Assembly (NCBI GenBank): GCA_030442055.1
Contig: JAUJEB010000007.1
Span: 124,001 to 188,000 of the forward strand
DNA: 64,000 nucleotides
Direction: 5' to 3'
Source of the DNA: Agaribacillus aureus
GTDB lineage: Bacteria; Bacteroidota; Bacteroidia; Cytophagales; Cyclobacteriaceae
Each line of letters opens with the position of its first letter. Position 1 is the first letter of the stretch. The position numbers were made by a program, and so were the translations under genes. This document shows, piece after piece, positions 34,952 to 44,245 of the stretch. The notes under the pieces were generated by a model. It saw only the letters and a program-made list of their open reading frames with translations, searched no databases and was not told the origin of the DNA.

Positions 34952-35623
34952 ATGAACTTCGTAAAGCAAAGTTGGTGGAAAATTTTGGCTGTAATTTTGG
35001 TTTTTTATACCATTATCGGGGGATTTTTGTTTGAAGCACCCAGGCTGGCCATTGTCAATGAAACTATCCGGAATTTGTATTTCCATGTGCCCATGTGGTT
35101 TGCCATGGTCACCATGTTGTTAATCTCGACAATTTATTCCATTAAATATCTCAACAAGCGGAATTCCCTGCACGATGTTGTGGCCAATGAATTTGCCAAC
35201 GTCGGCATATTATTAGGTATTTTAGGATTGAGTACCGGCAGTATTTGGGCCCGGTTTACCTGGGGGGCATGGTGGGTAAATGACCCGCAGCTAAATGCGG
35301 CGGCGATAGGTGTATTGATCTATTTGGCCTATGCTGTACTTAGAAATTCTATCGAAGATGATCAGAAACGGGGTACGGTGAGTGGGGTGTATAACATCTT
35401 TGCTTTTGCTGCTTTCGTTCCCCTTATATTCGTCTTACCCAGGTTGGCTGATAATTCGTTACATCCAGGGAAAGGTGGCAACCCCGGATTTAATGCCTAC
35501 GACCTGGATAGCAAGTTGAGGATGGTCTTTTATCCTGCGGTTGTAGGTTGGGCGTTGCTGGGCGTGTGGCTTGCTAGTCTTGGCATAAGGATGAAAGCTT
35601 TGTACTTGAAAAGAGAGGATTAA
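34952..35623 (+). CDS. ccmC: Heme handling protein CcmC (CcsA/CcmC family)
   Basis: 223 residues from ATG 34952 (MNFVKQSWWKILAVILVFY); the frame also opens at a TTG 23 codons earlier, which gives an unlikely leader. Six membrane segments, the tryptophan-rich WWD motif (RFTWGAWWVNDPQLN) and flanking histidine regions (LYFHVPMWF near the start; SLHPGKGG later). CcmC binds heme at the WWD surface and attaches it to CcmE. The next gene starts 12 bases after its stop. Confidence 0.88.
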   Translation: MNFVKQSWWKILAVILVFYTIIGGFLFEAPRLAIVNETIRNLYFHVPMWFAMVTMLLISTIYSIKYLNKRNSLHDVVANEFANVGILLGILGLSTGSIWARFTWGAWWVNDPQLNAAAIGVLIYLAYAVLRNSIEDDQKRGTVSGVYNIFAFAAFVPLIFVLPRLADNSLHPGKGGNPGFNAYDLDSKLRMVFYPAVVGWALLGVWLASLGIRMKALYLKRED

Positions 35624-35635
35624 AAAACAATATCT

Positions 35636-35872
35636 ATGAAAAAATACCTGTTAATAGCACTTTTGCTATGCTCACTCCAGACCTTGGCTCAAAAAATAGA
35701 GGTCAGTGAAGAGGATTACGGTAATTTTGAAGTGGAAATGGCCGATGAGATGAGAAAAAGTGGGAAAATATACGTGGTGGTCCTGGTGTTGTCAGTGGTC
35801 ATGGGCGGTATTCTTACCTATGTCATTGTAATCGACCGGAAGTTAAAAAAGCTGGAACGCGAAATTAAATAA
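35636..35872 (+). CDS. CcmD-like small membrane protein
   Basis: 78 residues: signal-like start ending LAQ (residue 19), an acidic stretch (VSEEDYGNFEVEMADEM), one membrane segment (about 45-65) and a basic tail (DRKLKKLEREIK). Position between ccmC and ccmE and topology match CcmD, which helps release holo-CcmE. Bacteroidota versions are longer than the proteobacterial 50-70 residues and carry a signal peptide, so the assignment rests mainly on context. Confidence 0.65.
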   Translation: MKKYLLIALLLCSLQTLAQKIEVSEEDYGNFEVEMADEMRKSGKIYVVVLVLSVVMGGILTYVIVIDRKLKKLEREIK

Positions 35873-36210
35873 GGTGCCGGTTGTTACCATCAATAATTTA
35901 GACCTGCCGTACCAAGGTAATTTCCGAAATTAGCGGGATTTAAAGCATTTTGCCTTAAATTTGTGTAAACTTTCCAGGCATATTTGGGTTGATGAATTTA
36001 GTACAATAAAGATCATTTAATGTGTTGTTGAAAATAAATTAAGATGCATTGAAACCGATATGCTTGATATAATTATAAATATGCACTGTGCGTCGCCAAG
36101 TCCTTCTCCAGCGGCTACGGCCGTCAGAGAAGCTTCAGGCGAGGTGTAAGGGAAATGATTATAACAAGCAGCGAAAGGTTCCATCTGACAATAAAAATTA
36201 TGATAAACGG
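35873..36210. other. Gap between the ccmD-like gene and ccmE with possible promoter
   Basis: About 340 bases. TAAATTTG at 35956-35963 matches the TAnnTTTG -7 consensus; no clear TTG -33 element is seen. The frame of ccmE is open back to a GTG at 36088, but that leader (rich in R, Q and N) is unlike a membrane anchor and is probably not translated. Confidence 0.4.
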
Positions 36211-36618
36211 ATGAAAAAATCGCATATTTTCTTATTGATAGTAATAGCCATCGCCGTAGGGGTAGTGATATCTACGGCCGGAGACGCCAGTTCCTATGTA
36301 AACTTTAAAACGGCCAGGGAAATGAAAGACCGTGGAGACGATAACATGGTACATGTGGTAGGAGAGTTAAAGAAAGACGATCAGGGACGCATAGTCGGTA
36401 TTACACCCGGCGAGAACAGGTTGTCTTTTTCATTCATCATGGTGGATGACCACCAGCAGGAACAACTGGTTGTTTACAAAAAACCAATGCCGACGGACTT
36501 CACAAAATCCGAGAAAGTCGTCGTCGTAGGAAATTATCATAATGAAACCTTTGTTGCTGATAAAATACTGTTAAAATGCCCATCGAAATATGAGGAAACC
36601 CAAATTCAGGCGAATTGA
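36211..36618 (+). CDS. ccmE: Heme chaperone CcmE, CxxxY type
   Basis: 135 residues from ATG 36211 (MKKSHIFLLIVIAIAVGVV), with one N-terminal membrane anchor and a periplasmic OB-fold (VHVVGELKKDDQGRI, FSFIMVDD, VVVVGNYHNETFVADKIL). The heme-binding site reads KCPSKYE: a cysteine replaces the histidine of the classical HxxxY motif. CxxxY-type CcmE proteins are known from archaea and Desulfovibrio and bind heme through the cysteine. It carries heme from CcmC to CcmF. Confidence 0.88.
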   Translation: MKKSHIFLLIVIAIAVGVVISTAGDASSYVNFKTAREMKDRGDDNMVHVVGELKKDDQGRIVGITPGENRLSFSFIMVDDHQQEQLVVYKKPMPTDFTKSEKVVVVGNYHNETFVADKILLKCPSKYEETQIQAN

Positions 36619-36661
36619 TCTGGCTGTTTTCATCCCATATCTTTTAAAACCCTGATAAATT

Positions 36662-39205
36662 ATGGTACATTCTTTCGTAGGTAACCTGGGGCATTTATTG
36701 ATTATTGTTGCTTTTGTTTCCTCTATCCTCGCTGCTGCAACCTATTTTTTCGCCTCCAGCGACAATCCTTTAAAGGCTAATGAATGGCGGCTTTTCGCCA
36801 GGATGTCATTCTTTGTTCATGCCGTCGCGGTGTTCGCCACGGTATATTGTCTTTTTCACATAATTTCTAATTATTACTACGAATATCACTATCCCTGGAA
36901 GGTTTCTGATCGCAACCTGCCGTTTATCTATAAGATCTCCAGTTTGTGGCAGGATCAGGAAGGCAGCTTTTTACTATGGATATTTTGGGATATGGTATTG
37001 GGTCTGGTAATAATCTTTACCAATAAATATTGGGAGGCGCCTGTGATGACAATCTTTGCGCTGGTTCAGGCTTTTCTTACCTCCATGATATTGGGGGTAG
37101 TAATTCCAGGGATCAATCTCAAGATAGGCAGTGATCCATTTATATTATTGCGCGATGTATTTTATAGCGATGAAATATTCAGGCTGAATCCTAATTTTGT
37201 CCCTGCCGACGGTACCGGGCTCAATCCATTACTTCAAAATTACTGGATGGCGATTCACCCCCCCACCCTGTTTTTGGGTTTTGCTACCACCCTGGTCCCT
37301 TTTGCCTACTGTATCGCAGGTTTGTGGAAAAAAAGATATACCGAATGGATACGGCCAGCTTTGCCCTGGTCTCTTTTTTCAGCCGTAACCCTTGGAACTG
37401 GCATATTGATGGGCGGCTATTGGGCCTATGAGACATTAAATTTTGAAGGTTTCTGGAACTGGGATCCTGTCGAAAATGCATCCCTGGTGCCATGGCTGAC
37501 TTTAGTTGCCAGCTATCATACGATGATCGCTTACCGTAACAGCACCACTGCCCTGAAAACGGCCGTCATTCTTATCGTCGTGACTTTTATTCTGGTTTTA
37601 TACTCTACTTTTTTGACACGCAGCGGTGTGCTGGGTGATGCTTCGGTACATTCGTTTACTGATTTGGGATTATCGGGACAGTTATTGATTTACCTGTTGG
37701 CTTTTATGGTATTGTCAGTATTCCTGATCATTATTCGCTGGAAAGATATTCCTGCCGGCGGTAAAGAAGTATCTACCTATTCGCGTGAGTTTTGGATTTT
37801 CATGGGAGCAACCACCTTGTGTTTGATGGCTTTTCAGGTGATAGTCGCCACGTCCATTCCTGTATTCAATGAAATTATTGAGTGGTTTGGAGGTATTGGC
37901 AACATCGCTGCGCCATCTGATCCCGCATCTTTTTATTCGAGCAAACAGCTCTGGTTTGCTATATTTCTGGCGATTTTTTCAGGTACCGGACAGTTTTTCT
38001 GGTGGAAAAAAATGGAAAAGGAAAAATTAAAAGCAGCTTTAACTTATCCTTTTGTCATTACACTCGTGCTGGCTGGACTGGTAATTGTCGTAGCCAAGGT
38101 AAAGGACTTCAGTTACATTTTATTATTAACCGCCAGCATTTACTCCGCCATTGCCAACGGCAGCATATTAATAAAACTATTGAGGAGTAATATTAACCTG
38201 GCCGGAGGATCAATCGCCCATATTGGAATTGCCATGATGTTGATCGGTATTTTGTTTTCTACCGGCTACTCGAAAGTGGTTTCTATCAATAAAAGCGGTT
38301 TGAAGATATTCGCTGATGTAGAAGAGGAGTTTAACCTGGAGAACATAGTCCTGTTTTTAAATCAGTCGCAGAAGATGGAGCCTTACGATCTTACCTACAA
38401 AGGCAGGAGACTGGATGTCAAAGGAGTGCCTGGTTATGTAGATTTCAACGACCTCGGGCCTACTGAAGACAGGACCAAAGCCATAGCACTCGATGATATA
38501 AGTGTAAACGGGAAGGTCTATGCGAATAAAGGAGATACGGTAAAGATTCATCCTGAGAACATTTATTTTCAGGTAGATTATGTTGACAAGCGCGGTAAAA
38601 ACTTTTCTCTGTTTCCCCGGATGCAGATAAATGAAAGCATGGGTAACGTATCCTCTCCGGATATCAAGAGATACCTTACCAAAGATTTATATACCCACCT
38701 TAATTATGCACCCTACCTTACCCCCGAAGATCAGGTGGAATGGAGTGATCCGGAAACGCATACGGTAAAGCTGGGGCAGCGATTTTTTATAAATGATTTT
38801 GTTACTATTCTCGATAAGGTGGAAAGGGTGGAAAACGTTGCTGAGCTTGGCCTGAATGAATCGGACCTGGCGGTCAGGGCCTCCATCAGCATTTTTAGCA
38901 ATGAGGGAAAATATACCATAGAACCATTGTATATCATCCGTGAGAGAATGTTGGGAAGAGTACCCGAAACGCTGCAGGAATTAGGGATACAGATAATTTT
39001 TAGCAAAATTGATCCCCAAACCAATGAATTTACTTTTGAAGTACGAACCACACAACGGGATTTTATCGTATTAAAGGCTGTTCAAAAACCAGGTATCAAT
39101 GTTTTATGGACAGGTACCATGGTGATGATTCTTGGCTTTATTATCGCTATCAGAAGGCGCTATCGCGAATTTATAAAAATGCGGAATAAAGGGACTGAGC
39201 TTTAG
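36662..39205 (+). CDS. ccmF: Cytochrome c heme lyase subunit CcmF
   Basis: 847 residues with about 14-15 membrane segments. The WWD-type motif GFWNWDPVENASLVPWL near residue 270, HPPTLFLGF before it, and STFLTRSGVLGDASVHSF after it are diagnostic of CcmF/CcsA. A long periplasmic domain (about residues 555-815) precedes the last segment. CcmF ligates heme from CcmE onto apocytochromes in the periplasm. It is larger than E. coli CcmF (647 aa), typical for Bacteroidota. Gene order ccmB-C-D-E-F supports an operon; CcmG and CcmH are not present here. Confidence 0.92.
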   Translation: MVHSFVGNLGHLLIIVAFVSSILAAATYFFASSDNPLKANEWRLFARMSFFVHAVAVFATVYCLFHIISNYYYEYHYPWKVSDRNLPFIYKISSLWQDQEGSFLLWIFWDMVLGLVIIFTNKYWEAPVMTIFALVQAFLTSMILGVVIPGINLKIGSDPFILLRDVFYSDEIFRLNPNFVPADGTGLNPLLQNYWMAIHPPTLFLGFATTLVPFAYCIAGLWKKRYTEWIRPALPWSLFSAVTLGTGILMGGYWAYETLNFEGFWNWDPVENASLVPWLTLVASYHTMIAYRNSTTALKTAVILIVVTFILVLYSTFLTRSGVLGDASVHSFTDLGLSGQLLIYLLAFMVLSVFLIIIRWKDIPAGGKEVSTYSREFWIFMGATTLCLMAFQVIVATSIPVFNEIIEWFGGIGNIAAPSDPASFYSSKQLWFAIFLAIFSGTGQFFWWKKMEKEKLKAALTYPFVITLVLAGLVIVVAKVKDFSYILLLTASIYSAIANGSILIKLLRSNINLAGGSIAHIGIAMMLIGILFSTGYSKVVSINKSGLKIFADVEEEFNLENIVLFLNQSQKMEPYDLTYKGRRLDVKGVPGYVDFNDLGPTEDRTKAIALDDISVNGKVYANKGDTVKIHPENIYFQVDYVDKRGKNFSLFPRMQINESMGNVSSPDIKRYLTKDLYTHLNYAPYLTPEDQVEWSDPETHTVKLGQRFFINDFVTILDKVERVENVAELGLNESDLAVRASISIFSNEGKYTIEPLYIIRERMLGRVPETLQELGIQIIFSKIDPQTNEFTFEVRTTQRDFIVLKAVQKPGINVLWTGTMVMILGFIIAIRRRYREFIKMRNKGTEL

Positions 39206-39207
39206 TG

Positions 39208-39822
39208 TTAGATTTTTGATTTCAGATAGGTTATTAATATCTCCGTAGCATTTTTCATATCCTTATTGTTAGGAATAATGAGATCTGAATCGTGTTTATA
39301 AGGTTGAATGAACCTCGTGTAGGTAGGAGCCACATGATTTTCGTAACGATAAAGGACGTCCTCCATATCATAGCCGCGCTCCTGGTTGTCTCTGATGATT
39401 CTTCTTTTTAGTTTAATATGTTCCTTTGCCTCGATGAATATCTTTAAATCCAGCATATCGGCAATTTTTTTATAATAGAAGACAAAAATACCCTCTACGA
39501 TAATGATGGGTGCAGGTTTGATTAAGAGGGTTTTTGGTGACGCGTTGGGATTGTTAAATGTATATTCCAGCTTTTCGACTGTTTTACCTTCCTTTAATGC
39601 TTGAATATCCCGGGCAAATAAGGCGTAATCCATGGATTCGGGCCTGTCAAAATTCTCAATACCATTGTCATCAATCGGTTGTTCCCGGATATCTCTGTAG
39701 TAATTGTCCTGTGATAGTAGACAAAGTTCGGCTTCAGTGAAATTTTTTGTTAATTGATTTAAGAAATAGGTTTTCCCGGAACCGCTCCCGCCAGTGACAC
39801 CAACTAAATAACATGATTTCAT
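39208..39822 (-). CDS. udk: Uridine kinase
   Basis: 204 residues of the phosphoribulokinase/uridine kinase family: P-loop GVTGGSGSGKT (residues 8-18), LLSQDNYYRD with the catalytic Asp, FDRPESMDY, and the lid region KRRIIRDNQERGYD. It phosphorylates uridine and cytidine in pyrimidine salvage, in the cytoplasm. Convergent with ccmF (only 2 bases between stops) and 7 bases downstream of rdgB, with which it may be co-transcribed. Confidence 0.88.
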   Translation of the reverse strand: MKSCYLVGVTGGSGSGKTYFLNQLTKNFTEAELCLLSQDNYYRDIREQPIDDNGIENFDRPESMDYALFARDIQALKEGKTVEKLEYTFNNPNASPKTLLIKPAPIIIVEGIFVFYYKKIADMLDLKIFIEAKEHIKLKRRIIRDNQERGYDMEDVLYRYENHVAPTYTRFIQPYKHDSDLIIPNNKDMKNATEILITYLKSKI

Positions 39823-39829
39823 CCGCGGC

Positions 39830-40414
39830 TTACCTGTTATTATAGTTATTGAGGAAATGGGTTAGTTGGTGAATAGCTTTGGCTCTGTGGGATAATCGGT
39901 TTTTTTCATCCAGGGTCATTTCAGCAAAGGTCCTGTCAGCGTTTTCAGGAACAAATATCGGATCGTAGCCAAACCCCTGCAATCCTCTTAGATCCTCAAT
40001 GATCCGTCCTTCTACTTTACCTTCAAATTGGTTCACATTACCGTCAATAATAAGACTGATAACAGTTTTAAACCGGGCATCGCGATTATCCATGGGTGCC
40101 AGTCTTTCCAGCAACAAACGCATGTTATCTTCGCTATTTCTTTGATTTCCGGCGTACCTGGCAGAATAAACGCCGGGCTCCCCGTTAAGAGCGGCAACCT
40201 CCAGCCCCGTGTCGTCAGCAAAGCAATTAACCTCGTAATGATCATATACATACTGTGCCTTTTCCAGGGAATTTCCAGCTAGCGTTTCCTGGTTTTCAGG
40301 CAGCTCTTCATTACATCCGATATCACTTAAACTCAATATTTTAAAACGCTCGCCGATGAGAGATCTGATCTCTTTAAGCTTATTTTGATTGTTGGTTGCA
40401 AAGCAAATGTCCAT
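39830..40414 (-). CDS. rdgB: XTP/dITP pyrophosphatase (RdgB/HAM1 family)
   Basis: 194 residues. Starts MDICFATNNQNKLKEI, the family nucleotide-binding start (TxNxxKxxE). It has FADDTGLEV with catalytic Asp, GEPGVYSARYAG, GFGYDPIFVP and the ending LSHRAKAI. It hydrolyses non-canonical purine triphosphates such as dITP and XTP to monophosphates, preventing mutagenic incorporation. Length is exactly typical. Confidence 0.93.
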   Translation of the reverse strand: MDICFATNNQNKLKEIRSLIGERFKILSLSDIGCNEELPENQETLAGNSLEKAQYVYDHYEVNCFADDTGLEVAALNGEPGVYSARYAGNQRNSEDNMRLLLERLAPMDNRDARFKTVISLIIDGNVNQFEGKVEGRIIEDLRGLQGFGYDPIFVPENADRTFAEMTLDEKNRLSHRAKAIHQLTHFLNNYNNR

Positions 40415-40509
40415 GCCCGGGTATTTGGGAAAATAATGTTAGCCAGCGATAGTTTTAACTGATCTTATTGATTTGTAATCCAATCGTTGTCCGATAGCCT
40501 GATATTGTC

Positions 40510-41472
40510 TTATAGAAAATCAACAACTTCCACTTCAAAAACCAAGGTAGCATATGGAGGTATTTCGGAAGGAAAAGGACGCAGCGATCCCTGATTGATC
40601 AGATCTTCTATAATATCAGGAGGCGTAATATATATATTAGGACCATAGGCCAGGTGAGAGGGGATTAGAAGAAAGCCCTTTTCTCCAACCGTAAGATCCT
40701 GAAAACCAAGATCCCAACCCTGAATGACCTGTCCGGCACCTACCTGGAAGTTAAACGGCTCATTTCTGTCAAACGAACTGTCAAACTTGACGCCATTTAA
40801 TAGTGTTCCCGTGTAATTAACACTAATTAACTGCCGGTTATTCGGAGGATCTCCGGTGCCGGCTTCAGTTTGTACGTAGTATAAACCATCTTCCTTGGCT
40901 TCAGCTCCGTCAAGGCCCTGCGCTTCCAGGTATTCTAAAATTCTATCTTCTTCTGCTGCTTTTTGCGATTCCACGTCATCAATTCTAACTACCTCAATTT
41001 CAAGTCTGGTGATCCCTAACGCGGGGATTAAACTTTGGTAGGAGTAGTTGGAATAAGACAAATCAGAGGGTATAAAAAATTCATACGTTTCTCCCACTCT
41101 CATTTCCTCCAGCGCCAATTCCAGCCCCGCAGGTATGACCAACAGTCCCCCAAACAATATTTGGACAGGATCATCCGGTGCCTCTACGCTGTGTATTAGC
41201 TGCCCGTTTAATATTGACAAATCATAATAAATAGATACAATATCATTGTTCTGCACGGCTTCTCCACTTGCATTGGACACGAGTGGTCTGAAATAAAAGC
41301 CGCGATCCGATTTTTCAGCGGTTATATTATTCGCGGACAAAAAGTCTTCAATAATGCCTTGATCGGTCAATAGCTGCTGGTTTGAAGGTCCATCATCATC
41401 TGAACAGGCCATTAGCATTGCCAGGCAAAAGGTAAAAATTAAACTTCTCTTTATAAGTCGGTCAGTCTTCAT
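40510..41472 (-). CDS. Lipoprotein with two FKBP-type peptidyl-prolyl isomerase domains
   Basis: 320 residues. The signal peptide has a lipobox (LAMLMACSDDD), so it is a lipoprotein. The N-terminal FKBP-like domain (about 65-160) is degenerate; the C-terminal domain (about 205-320) is canonical, with VNYTGTLLNGVKFDSS, GAGQVIQGWDLGFQ and PSHLAYGPN. It probably assists folding of periplasmic or outer membrane proteins; the gliding protein GldI is of this type, but orthology cannot be claimed. It lies 89 bases after the second FKBP gene. Confidence 0.85.
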   Translation of the reverse strand: MKTDRLIKRSLIFTFCLAMLMACSDDDGPSNQQLLTDQGIIEDFLSANNITAEKSDRGFYFRPLVSNASGEAVQNNDIVSIYYDLSILNGQLIHSVEAPDDPVQILFGGLLVIPAGLELALEEMRVGETYEFFIPSDLSYSNYSYQSLIPALGITRLEIEVVRIDDVESQKAAEEDRILEYLEAQGLDGAEAKEDGLYYVQTEAGTGDPPNNRQLISVNYTGTLLNGVKFDSSFDRNEPFNFQVGAGQVIQGWDLGFQDLTVGEKGFLLIPSHLAYGPNIYITPPDIIEDLINQGSLRPFPSEIPPYATLVFEVEVVDFL

Positions 41473-41561
41473 GTCTTTCAGTATTTAGAAATAACTATTA
41501 CTACTAACAAATATTCTTAATACGAAGTTCTTTGGTTTTTATTGGAAAATATTTGAAATGA

Positions 41562-42515
41562 TTACTGCATCAACTCAAGTAATTCAACGTCAAATACCAA
41601 AATGGAGTTGGGTTTGATCTTTTCACCGGCGCCTCTTTCGCCATAAGCCAGCGGTGAGGGGATAAAAATGGTGGCCTTGGAACCAACATTCAACAGGCCG
41701 ATACCTTCGTCCCAACCGAAAATAACCTGGCCTACGCCCAATTGGAAAGTAAAGGGTTGATAAGGCCTGTTGGCAACATGTACACCGGCAGCCTTGGCCG
41801 CCTCTTCATCGTTGGTGTCAAATACAGTTCCATCCAGTAATTTTCCGGTGTAATTTACTTTGACCATATCGCCTGCTACCGGCTTTTCACCGCTACCCTG
41901 TTCGGAGATAACGTATCTTATGCCACTTTCTGTTGTCTGTGCCTCCAGGTTATTTTCAGCCAGATACTGGTCAATAGTGCCTCCCTGTTCTTCTATAAGT
42001 TCTTTACCATTTTCCAGGATATTTTTCCTGGTTAACTCCATTTGTTTTTTTCTTTGAATGGTTTGCCATTCGCTTACTTTTTCCCGGTATTGTTCCTCCG
42101 TGAGAATATCCTCCAGTCCTGCCAGAACTGTAATAACACTTTGCTCAGTCAATTCAGGTGGCAATTGATTTTTAAATAAGGCTTTGGCAGGAATTTTAAA
42201 TATGGCGCTGTCCCCTTTGTCCATCAGATTAAAACAATCTTCAAAAGACTTTGTAGAACCCCACAGCGAGTCTTTCCTCATCACAAAAGGCGTTCCCATT
42301 TCCAGCGTACTTCCCAGAACTGAATCACTTTCGTTCTTATAGATAACGTTAAAGGTAATATAATCTCCATTTTTAGCTTTTTCTCCGTCCACGTCGGTAA
42401 CAAATTCATAAGTCATTCCTCCCTCCAGGGTTCCTGACGGTTTATTTTCACAGGCTGCAAGACTGATAATTATCAGTCCCGAAACCATCCAAATAATATT
42501 TTTAGCTTTCAACAT
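41562..42515 (-). CDS. FKBP-type peptidyl-prolyl isomerase lipoprotein
   Basis: 317 residues, lipobox LIIISLAACENK. The C-terminal FKBP domain (about 205-317) is complete: VKVNYTGKLLDGTVFDTN, GVGQVIFGWDEGIGLL, PSPLAYGERGAGEKI, FDVELLEL. The N-terminal 180 residues form a reduced FKBP-like plus helical region (KGDSAIFKIPAKALF, EWQTIQRKKQMELTRK). Its start overlaps the end of the DHH phosphoesterase gene by 14 bases, so the two are probably co-transcribed. Confidence 0.88.
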   Translation of the reverse strand: MLKAKNIIWMVSGLIIISLAACENKPSGTLEGGMTYEFVTDVDGEKAKNGDYITFNVIYKNESDSVLGSTLEMGTPFVMRKDSLWGSTKSFEDCFNLMDKGDSAIFKIPAKALFKNQLPPELTEQSVITVLAGLEDILTEEQYREKVSEWQTIQRKKQMELTRKNILENGKELIEEQGGTIDQYLAENNLEAQTTESGIRYVISEQGSGEKPVAGDMVKVNYTGKLLDGTVFDTNDEEAAKAAGVHVANRPYQPFTFQLGVGQVIFGWDEGIGLLNVGSKATIFIPSPLAYGERGAGEKIKPNSILVFDVELLELMQ

Positions 42516-43548
42516 TGGATGTATATGGTTTTTTAATGTGAGGATTTAGTTTTTCTTTATATTGAAGAAGTAATTCTTCAAAGCGTTTAATAGTATCTGG
42601 CAGGGATAAATTTGATTTGCCGCCAGCTGCATTTTTATGGCCACCTCCACCAAAATGTTTTTTGGCAAATTCATTTACCGAAAAGTCACCTACCGACCTG
42701 AAAGACATTTTTATAATATCTTTCCTGTCAATAATGACAACGGCAAAAACAATTCCTTCAATGGAAAGCCCGTAATTAACTAAGCCCTCAGTATCTCCGG
42801 TTTTTGAGTTGAATCTTGATAATTCTTCGGCACTAATGGTTATATAAGCGGTGTTGTATTCTTTTAAGACTACCAGTTTTTCACTTAAGGCATAACCGAT
42901 GAGTTTTAACTTTTCCAGTGAACTGGTATCATAGATCAGGCGGCTTACTTTAGATACATCCGCACCCTTTTCCATTAATGCCGCGGTAATTCGATGAACA
43001 TTTTTGGTGGTATTGGGATGCCTGAATGACCCTGTGTCAGTCATAATTCCAGCATAAAGACATTCTGCGATGTCTTTATCAATATAGTTTTCTTCACCCA
43101 TTTCCACGATTAACTCATAGAGTAATTCGGTGGTAGCAGCGGCCTTGGTGGACCATTTGGTGAAATCCGCAAAATCTTCAGGTTCCAGATGATGATCGAT
43201 TAATACTTTTACAGCTGACGATTGCCTTACCTTTTCACCCAGTTCATTGATACGATGCAAACTGGAAAAATCCAGGCAAAATATCACCTCCGCCTCTGAA
43301 ATGATTTTATGTGAATTGGCTTCATTTTGCTGATTATAAATAATAACCTCCTTATGGCCCTTCATCCAGTGCAAAAATACGGGATAGTCCGTAGGCGTAA
43401 TAACAGAGACCTCATGGCCTTTTTTCTTTAAAAATGCCGCTAATCCTAAAGAAGAGCCCAAAGCATCTGCGTCAGGCTTGTGGTGAGTGGTAATTGCAAC
43501 CTTCTTTGGTGAATCCAATAATTCCTTAAAAGCATCGAGGTTTTGCAT
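42502..43548 (-). CDS. DHH-family phosphoesterase (NrnA-like oligoribonuclease/pAp phosphatase)
   Basis: 348 residues. Motifs in order: HHKPDADALGSSLG (DxD metal site), VIFCLDFSSLHR, VLIDHHLEP (DHH), MTDTGSFRHPNT, and the DHHA1 end FGGGGHKNAAGG. This layout is that of NrnA, which degrades nano-RNA and 3',5'-adenosine bisphosphate in bacteria without Orn. Cytoplasmic. First gene of a leftward unit with the FKBP lipoprotein. Substrate preference cannot be told from sequence alone. Confidence 0.88.
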   Translation of the reverse strand: MQNLDAFKELLDSPKKVAITTHHKPDADALGSSLGLAAFLKKKGHEVSVITPTDYPVFLHWMKGHKEVIIYNQQNEANSHKIISEAEVIFCLDFSSLHRINELGEKVRQSSAVKVLIDHHLEPEDFADFTKWSTKAAATTELLYELIVEMGEENYIDKDIAECLYAGIMTDTGSFRHPNTTKNVHRITAALMEKGADVSKVSRLIYDTSSLEKLKLIGYALSEKLVVLKEYNTAYITISAEELSRFNSKTGDTEGLVNYGLSIEGIVFAVVIIDRKDIIKMSFRSVGDFSVNEFAKKHFGGGGHKNAAGGKSNLSLPDTIKRFEELLLQYKEKLNPHIKKPYTSNVES

Positions 43549-43697
43549 AAACCAAAAAACACCCCATTACCATGAGGTATCCCTAAATTGTGAAATGCAA
43601 AAGTGATACAAAAATTTCAAAAACAAAAATTAAAATTTTTCTACGGGTGGTAAAAGATGTTTTTCCTGAAATTAAAGACATTTAATAAATAATCTTA

Positions 43698-43705
43698 TAA
43701 TTTTG
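43698..43705 (+). promoter_or_regulatory. Candidate -7 box upstream of ndk
   Basis: TAATTTTG matches TAnnTTTG exactly, 28 bases before the ndk ATG at 43734. No firm -33 element is seen. Confidence 0.4.
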
Positions 43706-43733
43706 CCCCCTAAAAATCTAGAAATTGAAAAAA

Positions 43734-44153
43734 ATGGCAGAAAACAGAACTTTTACTATGATTAAACCCGATGCTGTTGAGGCGGGAAATATTGGTGCGA
43801 TTACAAAAATGATTGAAAACGCTGGGTTTAAAATTGTTTCGATGAAATATACCAGGCTCACCAAACAAAGGGCAGGGCAATTTTATGCAGTTCATCGGGA
43901 GAGGCCATTTTATGAAGACCTGTGTGACTATATGTCTTCAGGCCCTATTGTGGCCATGATTCTGGAAAAAAATAATGCCGTGGCGGATTTCAGAACCTTA
44001 ATTGGTGCCACCAACCCAGCCGAAGCAGCAGAAGGAACCATCAGGAAACTCTTTGCTACCTCCATTGAAGCCAACGCCGTCCACGGATCCGACTCTGACG
44101 ACAACGCAAAAATCGAAGGAAGTTTCTTCTTCTCAGACCTTGAGCAGTATTAA
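43734..44153 (+). CDS. ndk: Nucleoside diphosphate kinase
   Basis: 139 residues from [15 protein letters not shown]; a TTG three codons earlier is in frame but atypical. It contains the family core: [33 protein letters not shown], and the active-site histidine in [19 protein letters not shown]. It transfers the terminal phosphate of ATP to other nucleoside diphosphates through a phosphohistidine. Length and motifs are typical. Confidence 0.95.
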   Translation: MAENRTFTMIKPDAVEAGNIGAITKMIENAGFKIVSMKYTRLTKQRAGQFYAVHRERPFYEDLCDYMSSGPIVAMILEKNNAVADFRTLIGATNPAEAAEGTIRKLFATSIEANAVHGSDSDDNAKIEGSFFFSDLEQY

Positions 44154-44245
44154 GCGAGCCCGACACCGATTTTTAAAAATATAGCAGTAGCACCACACGC
44201 TTCATCGTGTACCAGTCCACAGCGCTATTGGAATCTAGCACCCTG

